Shown here in pieces: positions 9,623-17,540 of a stretch of 56,020 nt of DNA. Origin of the DNA: Methylotenera sp. (lineage in GTDB: Bacteria > Pseudomonadota > Gammaproteobacteria > Burkholderiales > Methylophilaceae); NCBI GenBank assembly GCA_030682715.1, contig JAUXNQ010000016.1, forward strand, positions 1-56,020, in the 5' to 3' direction. Position 1 is the first letter of the stretch; every line of letters starts with the position of its first letter. The translations under genes were made by a program, and so were the position numbers. The notes beneath the pieces were generated by a model. That model saw only the letters and a list, made by a program, of their open reading frames with translations, was not told where the DNA came from and made no database searches.

Positions 9623-9940
9623 CTAAACTATGGTTTCAGCAACTTGCCCTGACATTAATATAGCAGTATGCAAGTGAGCTTGTGAGCGATCTTTTGTATA
9701 GTTAGTAAGCATACCTAAGATTGCACCATCATCAAAGCGAAACCTCGCCAGCATGACATTTGCACTGCTTAATTTTACCAACTGCATATTACTTAAACCT
9801 TCTAAAAGGTCTGCAATTTCACTGCTGATTCCCAAGCGGAAGATTGCGGTAGCTTTATCTGCCCGAATAAGCTGTTGCGCCAGCATTAAATAGTTGAGGT
9901 TGGCATCTCTGATTTCCGACATCAATTCTATTTCAGTCAT
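9623..9940 (-). CDS. flhD: Flagellar master regulator subunit FlhD
   Basis: This 105-residue helical protein is the partner that forms the FlhD4C2 ring with FlhC. Typical sequence: [29 protein letters not shown] at about residues 9-37, then a helix-turn-helix-like [20 protein letters not shown] near the C-terminus. Its promoter region is the unusual gap to flhB, which carries two minus-strand sigma-28 promoter matches and a long hairpin in the predicted leader. Confidence 0.94.
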   Translation of the reverse strand: MTEIELMSEIRDANLNYLMLAQQLIRADKATAIFRLGISSEIADLLEGLSNMQLVKLSSANVMLARFRFDDGAILGMLTNYTKDRSQAHLHTAILMSGQVAETIV

Positions 9941-10066
9941 TTTAATTTCCGATTCTTAATTTATTGCAACTACCAGAGCGTACAAACTATGGTTGAACAC
10001 ACTCTGAGCCTTTTCAGTGCAATTAACAAGAATGGGTTGTCGGTTTTTTTTGTGAGCGAACAAGAC

Positions 10067-10109
10067 AAGGCTGTGTAGGTGCTTGTCTTACAAGCACCTA
10101 CACAGCCTT
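10067..10109. repeat. Perfect 20-bp inverted repeat (hairpin) in the flhD upstream region
   Basis: The arms at 10067-10086 and 10090-10109 are perfectly complementary over 20 bp with a 3-base loop, CTT. Read on the plus strand it is followed by TTTTAAATT, terminator-like; on the minus strand no T-run follows. It would lie inside the leader of flhD transcripts started at the sigma-28 sites. The arm contains TGTAGGTGCTTG, which resembles the ends of the GTAGGG repeats at 53.6-55 kb. Confidence 0.85.
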
Positions 10110-10205
10110 TTAAATTACTTAAAATGTAACGCCTGTATTTAGAAAATAACTATCTATAAAATACAGATATAAAATTCTTAACTTTTTTAAATTCGATAAA
10201 AATCC

Positions 10206-10232
10206 TAAAGTTTTAACAATGTACACCGTTAA
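10206..10232 (+). promoter_or_regulatory. Sigma-28 (FliA) promoter candidate towards flhB
   Basis: TAAAGTTT, 11 bases, ACCGTTAA: 8/8 at -35 and 6/8 at -10 against TAAAGTTT-N11-GCCGATAA, with the exact spacing. It would give a leader of about 360 bases before flhB and would make the operon that contains fliA partly self-controlled. Confidence 0.6.
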
Positions 10233-10266
10233 TGTGTAGCCACACGTAACAAACCAACAAACACAT

Positions 10267-10293
10267 TTAACGGTATTACCTAACACACCTTTA
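10267..10293 (-). promoter_or_regulatory. Second, weaker sigma-28 promoter candidate towards flhD
   Basis: The minus strand reads TAAAGGTG, 11 bases, ACCGTTAA: 6/8 in each box. Its -35 box overlaps the -10 box of the stronger site at 10291-10317 by three bases, giving a tandem pair. Confidence 0.4.
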
Positions 10294-10317
10294 ACGGCTG
10301 CACTTTAAAAAACTTTA
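10291..10317 (-). promoter_or_regulatory. Strong sigma-28 (FliA) promoter candidate towards flhD
   Basis: The minus strand reads TAAAGTTT, 11 bases, GCCGTTAA: 15 of 16 positions match the FliA consensus with perfect spacing. Transcription would start near 10284 and run through the hairpin into flhD, about 345 bases downstream. Confidence 0.68.
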
Positions 10318-10598
10318 GGGTAATTTGTAAAAAAAATTGAAAAATTTAGATAAAATTTAATAAGCTATTGTTTTTAATATATATATTTATTAAATTATTT
10401 TGAAAATTAATTTAAAAATAGGATTACCAATACAAGCCAATCACTCCAAATCATACAAATGCAGTAGGAAAGCAGGGTTTTCACCTGCTTATTCTCAAGA
10501 TGTAAGTTTGTCATTTTAATTAATAATGTAGTTAATTAAAAAAGTAGTTAATTTTCGAAGTTAGACTTAATGGCATTATTTAAGTACTAGGACGCATA

Positions 10599-11786
10599 AT
10601 GGCTGAAGAAAGCGATTTAGAGAAAACGGAAGAGGCCTCCCCCAAGCGCTTAGAAAAAGCGCGTGAGGAAGGTGACGTTCCACGCTCTCGCGAGCTTGCA
10701 ACAGTAACAGTATTGCTGGCAGCTGGTTTTTCTATGCTAATGATGGGCGGCCAGTTAGGTGACGCCTTAAAAAAAACCATGAGCGCTGGCCTAACGCTTG
10801 AGCGTGCCTATGCTTATGATCCTATGATTCTTTTAATGAAAATATCAGATAATATTTTCAATCTGTTAATAGCTTTCTTACCGTTAGCACTGGTTTTATT
10901 TGTGGTTGCCATCGCTTCGCCAGCACTAATTGGCGGATGGGTATTTAGCGAAAAAGCACTTGCGCCAAAATTTGGAAAGCTAAATCCAATTAAAGGCTTG
11001 AGCAATATGTTTTCCAAAAACTCTGTTGCTGAGTTGGTTAAATCTATTGGAAAAGCAATATTAGTAGGCGGGGTTTCTTATATTGTCATCGTCAATGACA
11101 TGGAGTCTATTCTTTCACTTTCATTGATGCCTTTAAGTCAAAGTATTGCTGAAGTAATCGATTTATTGCTGGTTAGCTTTTTAGCAATCGTTAGCGTTCT
11201 GGTTTTTATCGCAGCCATTGATGTGCCTTTTCAGCTATATCAATACGCTGAAAAACTGAAAATGACTAAAGAAGAAGTGAAGCGCGAATCTAGAGAATCA
11301 GATGGTAACCCTGAAATTAAAGCAAGAATTCGTCAGCAACAACGTGAAATGTCTAGGCGCCGAATGATGTCTGAGATTCCCAATGCTGATGTCGTCATCA
11401 CTAACCCTACTCATTATGCTGTTGCTATTCAATATAAAGAAGGCGGCATGCGCGCCCCTGTTGTCGTGGCTAAGGGTGCAGATGCGGTTGCATTGAAAAT
11501 ACGGGAAGTTGCTGATGAGCACAAAATCCTTATCGTCGAATCGCCTAAGCTGGCACGTGCAATATATGCACACACTGAACTAGAGCACGAGATCCCTGAG
11601 GCTTTATACACAGCAGTCGCTGAAATACTGGCTTACGTGTTTCAAATGCGTCTATTCAAAAAAGATGGTGGTTATCAACCAGAAGTACCAAGCATATTAC
11701 CAGTACCTGATGAATTAGACCCTCATAGCTTAATGCCACTTCGTGGGGTAGACGACACACCTATTGAATCTGGAGTTACCGCCTAA
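10599..11786 (+). CDS. flhB: Flagellar type III export switch protein FlhB
   Basis: This inner-membrane export-gate protein (395 residues) sets the change from rod/hook to filament substrates. It has an acidic, charged N-terminus (EKTEEASPKRLEKAREEGDV), four membrane helices at about 33-50, 88-112, 150-165 and 186-208, and a cytoplasmic domain with the self-cleavage motif N269-P270-T271-H272. The length is slightly above that of E. coli FlhB (382). AGGA lies six bases before the ATG. Its stop overlaps the flhA start by one base. It is the first gene of the flhB-flhA-flhF-flhG-fliA-motC-motD run. Confidence 0.97.
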   Translation: MAEESDLEKTEEASPKRLEKAREEGDVPRSRELATVTVLLAAGFSMLMMGGQLGDALKKTMSAGLTLERAYAYDPMILLMKISDNIFNLLIAFLPLALVLFVVAIASPALIGGWVFSEKALAPKFGKLNPIKGLSNMFSKNSVAELVKSIGKAILVGGVSYIVIVNDMESILSLSLMPLSQSIAEVIDLLLVSFLAIVSVLVFIAAIDVPFQLYQYAEKLKMTKEEVKRESRESDGNPEIKARIRQQQREMSRRRMMSEIPNADVVITNPTHYAVAIQYKEGGMRAPVVVAKGADAVALKIREVADEHKILIVESPKLARAIYAHTELEHEIPEALYTAVAEILAYVFQMRLFKKDGGYQPEVPSILPVPDELDPHSLMPLRGVDDTPIESGVTA

Positions 11787-13867
11787 TGAATCCAATTAAC
11801 TTACCAGCTTGGATGAGCAACTTTGGTAGCCGCACTGTTGCGGCGCCTTTGATCATTGTTTTGTTGCTATCCATGATGATATTGCCCTTGCCTGCTATCG
11901 CATTGGATGTGTTATTCAGCTTTAACATTGCACTATCTATCATGGTATTGCTCATTGGGCTACAAACCAGAAAAGCACTAGATTTTATTGCGTTTCCTAC
12001 TGTGCTACTCGTCACTACGATGCTTCGATTATCGCTAAACGTGGCCTCTACTCGTGTAGTACTCACTGAAGGCCATACTGGCCCAGATGCAGCGGGTAAA
12101 GTGATTGAGGCATTTGGTCACTTTTTGATTGGCGGCAACTATACGGTTGGTATTGTGGTATTTATCATCTTAACTATCATCAACTTTACCGTTGTGACAA
12201 AAGGTGCAGGACGTATTGCTGAAGTTGGCGCACGCTTTACATTGGATGCAATGCCAGGTAAGCAAATGGCTATTGATGCTGACTTGAACGCAGGGTTAAT
12301 AGGCGAAGATGAGGCACGCAAACGCCGCACTGAGATTAGTCAAGAGTCTGAATTTTACGGCGCAATGGATGGTGCGAGTAAATACGTACGTGGTGATGCA
12401 ATTGCAGGCATCTTAGTCACGATCATTAATATTGTGGGTGGCTTAGTAGTTGGCATGGTACAACATGGGCTCTCATTTGATGATGCAGTCAAAATTTACA
12501 CTTTACTTGCAATTGGTGATGGTTTAGTTGCTCAAATTCCCTCATTAGTTATTTCTGTTGCTGCTGGTGTGGTTGTATCTAGAGTTGCCAACACTGAAGA
12601 TATTGGCGGCCAATTAACCACTCAATTATTTTCCAACCCTAGAGTGATTTACGTGACTGCCGCAATTATCGGTGGCATGGGTATTATTCCCGGCATGCCT
12701 AATTTTGCATTTTTAACATTAGCAACTTTTCTTGCGGCTATCGCTTACCTTGTTAATGAAGGACAAAAAGTCACCAATGAAGAACCTGTGATTGAAGAAA
12801 CGCTAACCGCACCCTCTGAAGTAGAAGAAGCCAGCTGGGATGACGTGACACCTGTAGATACTGTGGGGTTGGAAGTTGGCTATCGTTTAATTCCACTAGT
12901 AGATAAATTACAAGGCGGTGATTTACTTAAACGAATTAAAGGTTTGCGCAAAAAGTTTGCTAATGAAATTGGTTTTCTCGCCCCTACTGTTCATATTCGC
13001 GACAATCTTGAATTAAAGCCTTCAGGTTATCGAATCACATTAAAGGGTGTTGAAATTGCTACTGGGGAATCTAATTACGGTCAGTACTTGGCGATTGACC
13101 CAGGGATGGTGACAGGCCCTCTGGCTGGACTAATTACAACAGACCCTGCTTTTGGTTTGCCTGCGGTATGGATTGATGCAGCAACCCGCGATGAGGCTCA
13201 AAGTATGGGATACACCGTGGTAGATGCTGGCACTGTGATCGCGACTCATTTAAACCATATTATTTCCATGCATGCAGCTGAGTTATTAGGTCGCCAAGAA
13301 GTACAACAGTTACTAGATCACATTAGCAAAGAGTCTCCAAAACTAGTTGAAGATTTAGTCCCTAAACTTATGCCGCTCTCTGTTGTGCAAAAAGTACTAC
13401 AGAACTTGCTCGTAGAGGGTGTTCATATTCGAGATATGCGTACGATAGTTGAAACACTTTCAGAGCATGCAAGCCAGACTCAAGATACCAATGATTTAAC
13501 TGCATTAGTTCGTGTGCAACTAGGCCGTGCCATCGTGCAACAACTGTTCCCTACAGGTAATGAAGTGACGGTGATGTCACTTGATAACAACTTAGAACGA
13601 CTGCTACTACAAGCCATGCAAAATAACACTGGTGGCTCAGCGATGGAACCTGGCATGGCAGAGACGTTATCAAGACAAGCTGAGGAAGCAGCAAGGCAAC
13701 AAGAACAAATGGGCTTAACCCCAGTGTTATTGGTATCTGCTCCGCTTAGAGCTGCACTTGCTAAATTCCTACGCCGTGCTGTGCCAAACCTTCGTGTACT
13801 TTCACATGAAGAATTACCTGATTCAAAAACTATACGCGTCACTAGTCTTATTGGAGGTTCGGCATGA
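11786..13867 (+). CDS. flhA: Flagellar type III export ring protein FlhA
   Basis: This large export-gate component (693 residues, standard) has about eight N-terminal membrane helices over residues 15-315. The conserved cytoplasmic loop (FHIPEP region) includes the segment from AGRIAEVGARFTLDAMPGKQ to EDEARKRR at about 141-180. The C-terminal half is the soluble nonameric ring that docks chaperone-substrate complexes (VDKLQGGDLLKRIKGLRKKF near 372; LGRQEVQQLLDHISKESPKLVEDLVPKLMP near 499). The start overlaps the flhB stop by one base and the end overlaps flhF by four, a sign of translational coupling. Confidence 0.97.
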   Translation: MNPINLPAWMSNFGSRTVAAPLIIVLLLSMMILPLPAIALDVLFSFNIALSIMVLLIGLQTRKALDFIAFPTVLLVTTMLRLSLNVASTRVVLTEGHTGPDAAGKVIEAFGHFLIGGNYTVGIVVFIILTIINFTVVTKGAGRIAEVGARFTLDAMPGKQMAIDADLNAGLIGEDEARKRRTEISQESEFYGAMDGASKYVRGDAIAGILVTIINIVGGLVVGMVQHGLSFDDAVKIYTLLAIGDGLVAQIPSLVISVAAGVVVSRVANTEDIGGQLTTQLFSNPRVIYVTAAIIGGMGIIPGMPNFAFLTLATFLAAIAYLVNEGQKVTNEEPVIEETLTAPSEVEEASWDDVTPVDTVGLEVGYRLIPLVDKLQGGDLLKRIKGLRKKFANEIGFLAPTVHIRDNLELKPSGYRITLKGVEIATGESNYGQYLAIDPGMVTGPLAGLITTDPAFGLPAVWIDAATRDEAQSMGYTVVDAGTVIATHLNHIISMHAAELLGRQEVQQLLDHISKESPKLVEDLVPKLMPLSVVQKVLQNLLVEGVHIRDMRTIVETLSEHASQTQDTNDLTALVRVQLGRAIVQQLFPTGNEVTVMSLDNNLERLLLQAMQNNTGGSAMEPGMAETLSRQAEEAARQQEQMGLTPVLLVSAPLRAALAKFLRRAVPNLRVLSHEELPDSKTIRVTSLIGGSA

Positions 13868-15198
13868 ACATTAGACGATTTTTCGGTAAAAGCTCGCGAG
13901 AAGCGCTGACAATGGTTCGCAAAGAACTAGGAGATGATGCTGTGATTCTTTCTAACCGAGCGGTATCTGGTGGTAATGAAATTATGGCTTTTAGCGAACA
14001 TGAGATGAATGCGATGGTTAATGATGGCCAAACCGTGCATGCGTTTAATTATGATCAAGCTAAACATCATGACGAGCCAACAGCGTTATTATCATTACTG
14101 AACAAAGGTGCTCGTGAAGAGCATCAAAGCGTTGATGCTAAAAAGATTGATGGTCAATTAAAAAGTTCAAACACGCAAGCCAGTACTAATAATGCTCACC
14201 AACATACCAGCGCAAGCAGTGCCGCCACTAGCAAACAAATGGTATTCATGCTGAATGAGATGCGTAATATGCGCAATGTGATTGAGTCACAACTTGCCAC
14301 TATTGCTTGGAGCAATGTTCAGCAACGCGACCCCATTAAATCTGAGATACTTGGTGCATTATTGGGGGCTGGCTTTAGCCCTGCATTATCAAGATATTTA
14401 GCAGAAAAACTACCCGAAAATTTAGATAGCAAAAAAGCTAATGCGTGGGTGAAATATATTTTAGGTAAAAATCTAAATACCATAGAGAATGAAACCGAGG
14501 TATTAGACCAAGGCGGCGTGTTTGCATTAATTGGCCCGACTGGCGTAGGCAAAACCACAACGACAGCAAAACTTGCAGCACGCTATGTCATGAAGCATGG
14601 CACACAAAACCTAGGGCTAATTACAACGGATGCATACCGGGTTGGTGGTCACGAACAACTCAGAATATACGGCAAGATTTTAGGTGTGATGGTCTACGCA
14701 GTTAAGGATGAAACCGACCTCGCCATTGCGCTTAATGAATTGAAAAACAAACACACCATTTTGATTGACACTGTAGGTGTAAGTCAGCGTGACCGCATGG
14801 TGACGGAACAAATCGCACTACTTTCAAGTAGTAAAACGCCAATTAAAAAATTACTGTGCTTAAACGCAACGAATACTGGTGAAACGCTCACGGATGTAAT
14901 TCAAGCTTACAAAGGAAAAGGTCTTGATGGCTGCATTATCACTAAATTAGATGAAGCTGCCACGATTGGTAATACACTTGATGTCATTATTCGAGAAAAA
15001 TTAAAACTTTACTATACGGCTAACGGACAGCGTGTTCCTGAAGATATTAATCTAGCCAACAAAATAGAATTGATTCATTTGGCATTAAATTTAAAATCAC
15101 CTGCAAACAAACCATTTCAATTTTTAACCGAAGAACTACCATTTGTCATGGGACAAGCAGGTAGCACTGGTAACGTCTCTCAATTAGCGGAGATTTAA
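13864..15198 (+). CDS. flhF: SRP-type GTPase FlhF, flagellar placement
   Basis: FlhF is a signal-recognition-particle family GTPase that places the flagellum at the cell pole (444 residues). It has three parts: a basic N-terminal B domain (MNIRRFFGKSSREALTMVRK), a variable Ser/Thr/His/Gln-rich linker at about 85-125, and an NG GTPase domain. The G1 loop is GPTGVGKTTTTAK at 224-236, followed by TTDAYRVGGHEQL, the DTVG G3 motif (IDTVGVSQRDR) and TKLDEAATIG. All nucleotide-binding motifs look intact, in contrast to the neighbouring FlhG. The start overlaps flhA by four bases (ATGA). Confidence 0.96.
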   Translation: MNIRRFFGKSSREALTMVRKELGDDAVILSNRAVSGGNEIMAFSEHEMNAMVNDGQTVHAFNYDQAKHHDEPTALLSLLNKGAREEHQSVDAKKIDGQLKSSNTQASTNNAHQHTSASSAATSKQMVFMLNEMRNMRNVIESQLATIAWSNVQQRDPIKSEILGALLGAGFSPALSRYLAEKLPENLDSKKANAWVKYILGKNLNTIENETEVLDQGGVFALIGPTGVGKTTTTAKLAARYVMKHGTQNLGLITTDAYRVGGHEQLRIYGKILGVMVYAVKDETDLAIALNELKNKHTILIDTVGVSQRDRMVTEQIALLSSSKTPIKKLLCLNATNTGETLTDVIQAYKGKGLDGCIITKLDEAATIGNTLDVIIREKLKLYYTANGQRVPEDINLANKIELIHLALNLKSPANKPFQFLTEELPFVMGQAGSTGNVSQLAEI

Positions 15199-15200
15199 TC

Positions 15201-16040
15201 ATGTCAAACTTTAACAGTAGCGTCATGCATAACGATCAAGCGGCAGGATTAAGACGCATTATGGCGAAACCGAAGCCTAGAGTTGTATCGGTTTTATCTG
15301 CCTCGCCATCACAAATTCAAACTCGTTTAATTACAAATCTTGCCGCCTCTATGGCTAATCAAGGTAGTGATGTACTAGTGATGCACGCATCAGAAAGTAC
15401 TATTGAGTACAGTGATGGATTGGATCACGCCCCTTCTCTATTAGATATAATCTTAGAAAAAAACACGTTGCAGCAAGCAATCAAATCAACTAAGTATGGT
15501 TTTTCTTGCGTTAAATTAATGCAAAATAATCTATTAACTAACCCAAGTAACAACCATACTTCTAGCCAACTTAATCTGCTTTTTAACCAATTGGCTCAAC
15601 AGTATGACATGGTACTGGTAGACACGATGCTTAACAGAGCTAACGTACTACCTTTAAATAAACTCAACGAGAGTGAGATTATTATTCAGCTCTCACGCAA
15701 GCCTGAGTCTATTACTCAAGCATATTCACTGATTAAGCAACTATGCAGTGAGCTAGGCAGGCGTTCTTTTGGTATCATTGTAGATGATTCAACCGACGCG
15801 CAGGCGCAAGTAGTATTTCGCAATATATCGCAGGTAGCAAAACGCTTTATGCAAATTGAATTAGATTTTTTTGGTGCAATTCCTGCTGACAGTCATTTAA
15901 ACCGCGCCTCCAAATTAGGACGCTCCGTTATTGACGCATTTCCGCTTGCAGTAGCATCTACTGCACTAAAACAAATTGCACAACGCTTAGATTACAAGCA
16001 TGATAATATTTTTAACAATAAACAGGCATCATACAACTAA
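15201..16040 (+). CDS. flhG: FlhG (FleN)-like MinD-family protein with degenerate ATP site
   Basis: Position between flhF and fliA, length (279) and overall MinD/ParA-like pattern identify it as FlhG, the regulator of flagellar number. The N-terminal DQAAGLRR (residues 12-19) matches the DQAxxLR motif by which FlhG activates the FlhF GTPase. The Walker A motif (KGGVGKT in the family) should follow VVSVLSA, but the sequence is SPSQIQTRL, with no glycine pair and no catalytic lysine. The DxD-type acidic motif after strand 2 reads VMHASEST, also lost. A Walker B-like MVLVDTML is left. I infer a non-ATPase paralogue that may act only through FlhF. The frame is intact and codon use matches its neighbours, so it is not a pseudogene. 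Confidence 0.85.
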   Translation: MSNFNSSVMHNDQAAGLRRIMAKPKPRVVSVLSASPSQIQTRLITNLAASMANQGSDVLVMHASESTIEYSDGLDHAPSLLDIILEKNTLQQAIKSTKYGFSCVKLMQNNLLTNPSNNHTSSQLNLLFNQLAQQYDMVLVDTMLNRANVLPLNKLNESEIIIQLSRKPESITQAYSLIKQLCSELGRRSFGIIVDDSTDAQAQVVFRNISQVAKRFMQIELDFFGAIPADSHLNRASKLGRSVIDAFPLAVASTALKQIAQRLDYKHDNIFNNKQASYN

Positions 16041-16054
16041 GCTAAAGACGATTT

Positions 16055-16789
16055 ATGTACACAGCGCATGGGAAAAAAGATCAAAAAGACGTTTTGCTGG
16101 ATCAGCATGCTATCTTAGTTAAAAAACTGGCCTATCAATTAAAAGCCAAGCTTCCACCTAGCGTAGAGCTTGATGATTTGATACAAGCGGGCATGATGGG
16201 CCTACTGGATGCGGTTAATCGCTATGAAGATACACACGGCGCCCAATTTGAGACATATGCCGCACAAAGAATAAGAGGCTCAATGCTTGATGAGTTACGT
16301 AGCTCAGATTGGTTACCCCGTAGTATTCGTAAAAACATGCGCGATGTTGAGCACGCAATCAGTCAGTTAGAACAACAGTTAGGCCAAGCCCCTACTGAAA
16401 ACGATGTTGCCAAGAAGCTTAATTTATCTCTCGCCCAATACCATGAAATGCTTGGTGATTGTAGTGGGCACCAACTTGTTTACTACGAAGACTTTCATGA
16501 AGCTGACAGTGGAGAACACTTTTTAGATCGCTTCCAAACCGATCACAATAGCGATCCAATTAAAGGTTTGCTCCTTGGTGACTTCAAAGACGCACTGATT
16601 GCTGCGATAGACTCATTACCTGAACGAGAAAAGATTTTGCTAGGTTTATATTACGAACAAGAATTAAACTTAAAAGAAATTGGTGCGGTAATGAGTGTTT
16701 CAGAATCGCGCGTATGTCAATTACATAGTCAGGCAGTCGCTAGGCTACGTGCTAACTTAAGAGAGAAGTCATGGACTGGGGCAGCTTAA
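16055..16789 (+). CDS. fliA: Flagellar sigma factor FliA (sigma-28)
   Basis: This 244-residue sigma-70-family factor transcribes late flagellar and chemotaxis genes. Region 2 contains VELDDLIQAGMMGLLDAVNRY at about 38-58 and FETYAAQRIRGSMLDELR at about 67-84. Region 3 follows with RSIRKNMRDVEHAI. Region 4 holds the helix-turn-helix LNLKEIGAVMSVSESRVCQL near 207-226. These sequences fit FliA rather than RpoD or RpoH. The downstream motC start lies 19 bases inside the 3' end. Matches to its own recognition sequence lie upstream of both flhB and flhD. Confidence 0.96.
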   Translation: MYTAHGKKDQKDVLLDQHAILVKKLAYQLKAKLPPSVELDDLIQAGMMGLLDAVNRYEDTHGAQFETYAAQRIRGSMLDELRSSDWLPRSIRKNMRDVEHAISQLEQQLGQAPTENDVAKKLNLSLAQYHEMLGDCSGHQLVYYEDFHEADSGEHFLDRFQTDHNSDPIKGLLLGDFKDALIAAIDSLPEREKILLGLYYEQELNLKEIGAVMSVSESRVCQLHSQAVARLRANLREKSWTGAA

Positions 16790-17511
16790 TTGGCATCACC
16801 ATTGCCTTTACTGGCATACTAATCGGTCAATCTATCGAAGGTGGCCATATGAGCTCGCTAATACAGCCAGCCGCCTTCTTAATCGTATTATTTGGCACTT
16901 TTGGTGCTGTATTACTGCAAACCAATACTCAAACATTCATCCAAGGCATTTTGATGCTACGTCAGGTTTTTACACACCCTATTGATGACAGAGAGGCATT
17001 AGGTAAACGTATTATCGGCTGGAGTACTTATGCACGAAAAGAAGGTATTTTCATGCTGGAACCCCACATGAGAAGAGAAACAGATCCTTATATTATTAAA
17101 GGCCTAAGGCTCATGATTGATGGCACGCCACCTGAAAAAATACGTGAAATTTGTGCAATTGATATGTATTTTCATGAAATGGAGTTACGTAATGCCGTTA
17201 AAATTTGGGATGCAGCTGGTGGCTACGCACCTACTGTTGGCATTCTAGGAGCAGTGCTTGGCTTAATTCATGTCATGGAAAATCTATCAGACCCAAGCAG
17301 ACTAGGAAGCGGCATTGCAGTCGCATTTGTCGCGACAATCTATGGCGTTGGGTTTGCAAACCTAGTGTTCTTACCAATTGCAGGTAAACTTAAAGCACAT
17401 ATACAACATGAAATGAAGTGGCGAGAAATGTTGGTCAATGCATGGGTTTCTATTGCGAGCGGCGATCACCCAAGAATCGTTGAAGAACGCCTAGATGGCT
17501 ATTTAAAGTAA
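16771..17511 (+). CDS. motC: Second flagellar stator channel protein, MotC/PomA type
   Basis: This 246-residue MotA-family protein is shorter than MotA at 6983-7843. It has helices at about 3-22 and 30-48 (SLIQPAAFLIVLFGTFGAVLL) and a second pair at about 150-200 (AAGGYAPTVGILGAVLGLIHVM; GIAVAFVATIYGVGFANLVFLPIA). The shorter, cleaner form is that of MotC/PomA stators paired with MotD/PomB. The ATG lies within the fliA coding sequence (19-base overlap), so it is probably translated by coupling. Together with MotD it gives the cell a second stator set, as in Pseudomonas MotCD. Confidence 0.92.
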   Translation: MDWGSLIGITIAFTGILIGQSIEGGHMSSLIQPAAFLIVLFGTFGAVLLQTNTQTFIQGILMLRQVFTHPIDDREALGKRIIGWSTYARKEGIFMLEPHMRRETDPYIIKGLRLMIDGTPPEKIREICAIDMYFHEMELRNAVKIWDAAGGYAPTVGILGAVLGLIHVMENLSDPSRLGSGIAVAFVATIYGVGFANLVFLPIAGKLKAHIQHEMKWREMLVNAWVSIASGDHPRIVEERLDGYLK

Positions 17512-17540
17512 GTGCCTTTTACTCAATAATTTGAACCGTC

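Larger units (their letters stand above)
9941..10598. promoter_or_regulatory. Divergent regulatory region between flhDC and the flhB operon
   Basis: These 658 bases contain no credible gene. They hold the perfect hairpin at 10067-10109 and a nested inverted-repeat block at 10204-10319. That block resolves into three sigma-28-like promoters (10206-10232 plus, 10267-10293 minus, 10291-10317 minus). A very AT-rich stretch lies at 10320-10420. The 10-base direct repeat GTAGTTAATT occurs at 10528-10537 and 10544-10553, 16 bases apart, just before flhB; it could be a regulator site. Confidence 0.7.

Noticed and set aside
14319-14558. Minus-strand frame opposite flhF, and similar antisense frames over flhB, flhA, dnaE and chpA.
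   Set aside because: All are shadows of well-supported genes, with no own start signals.
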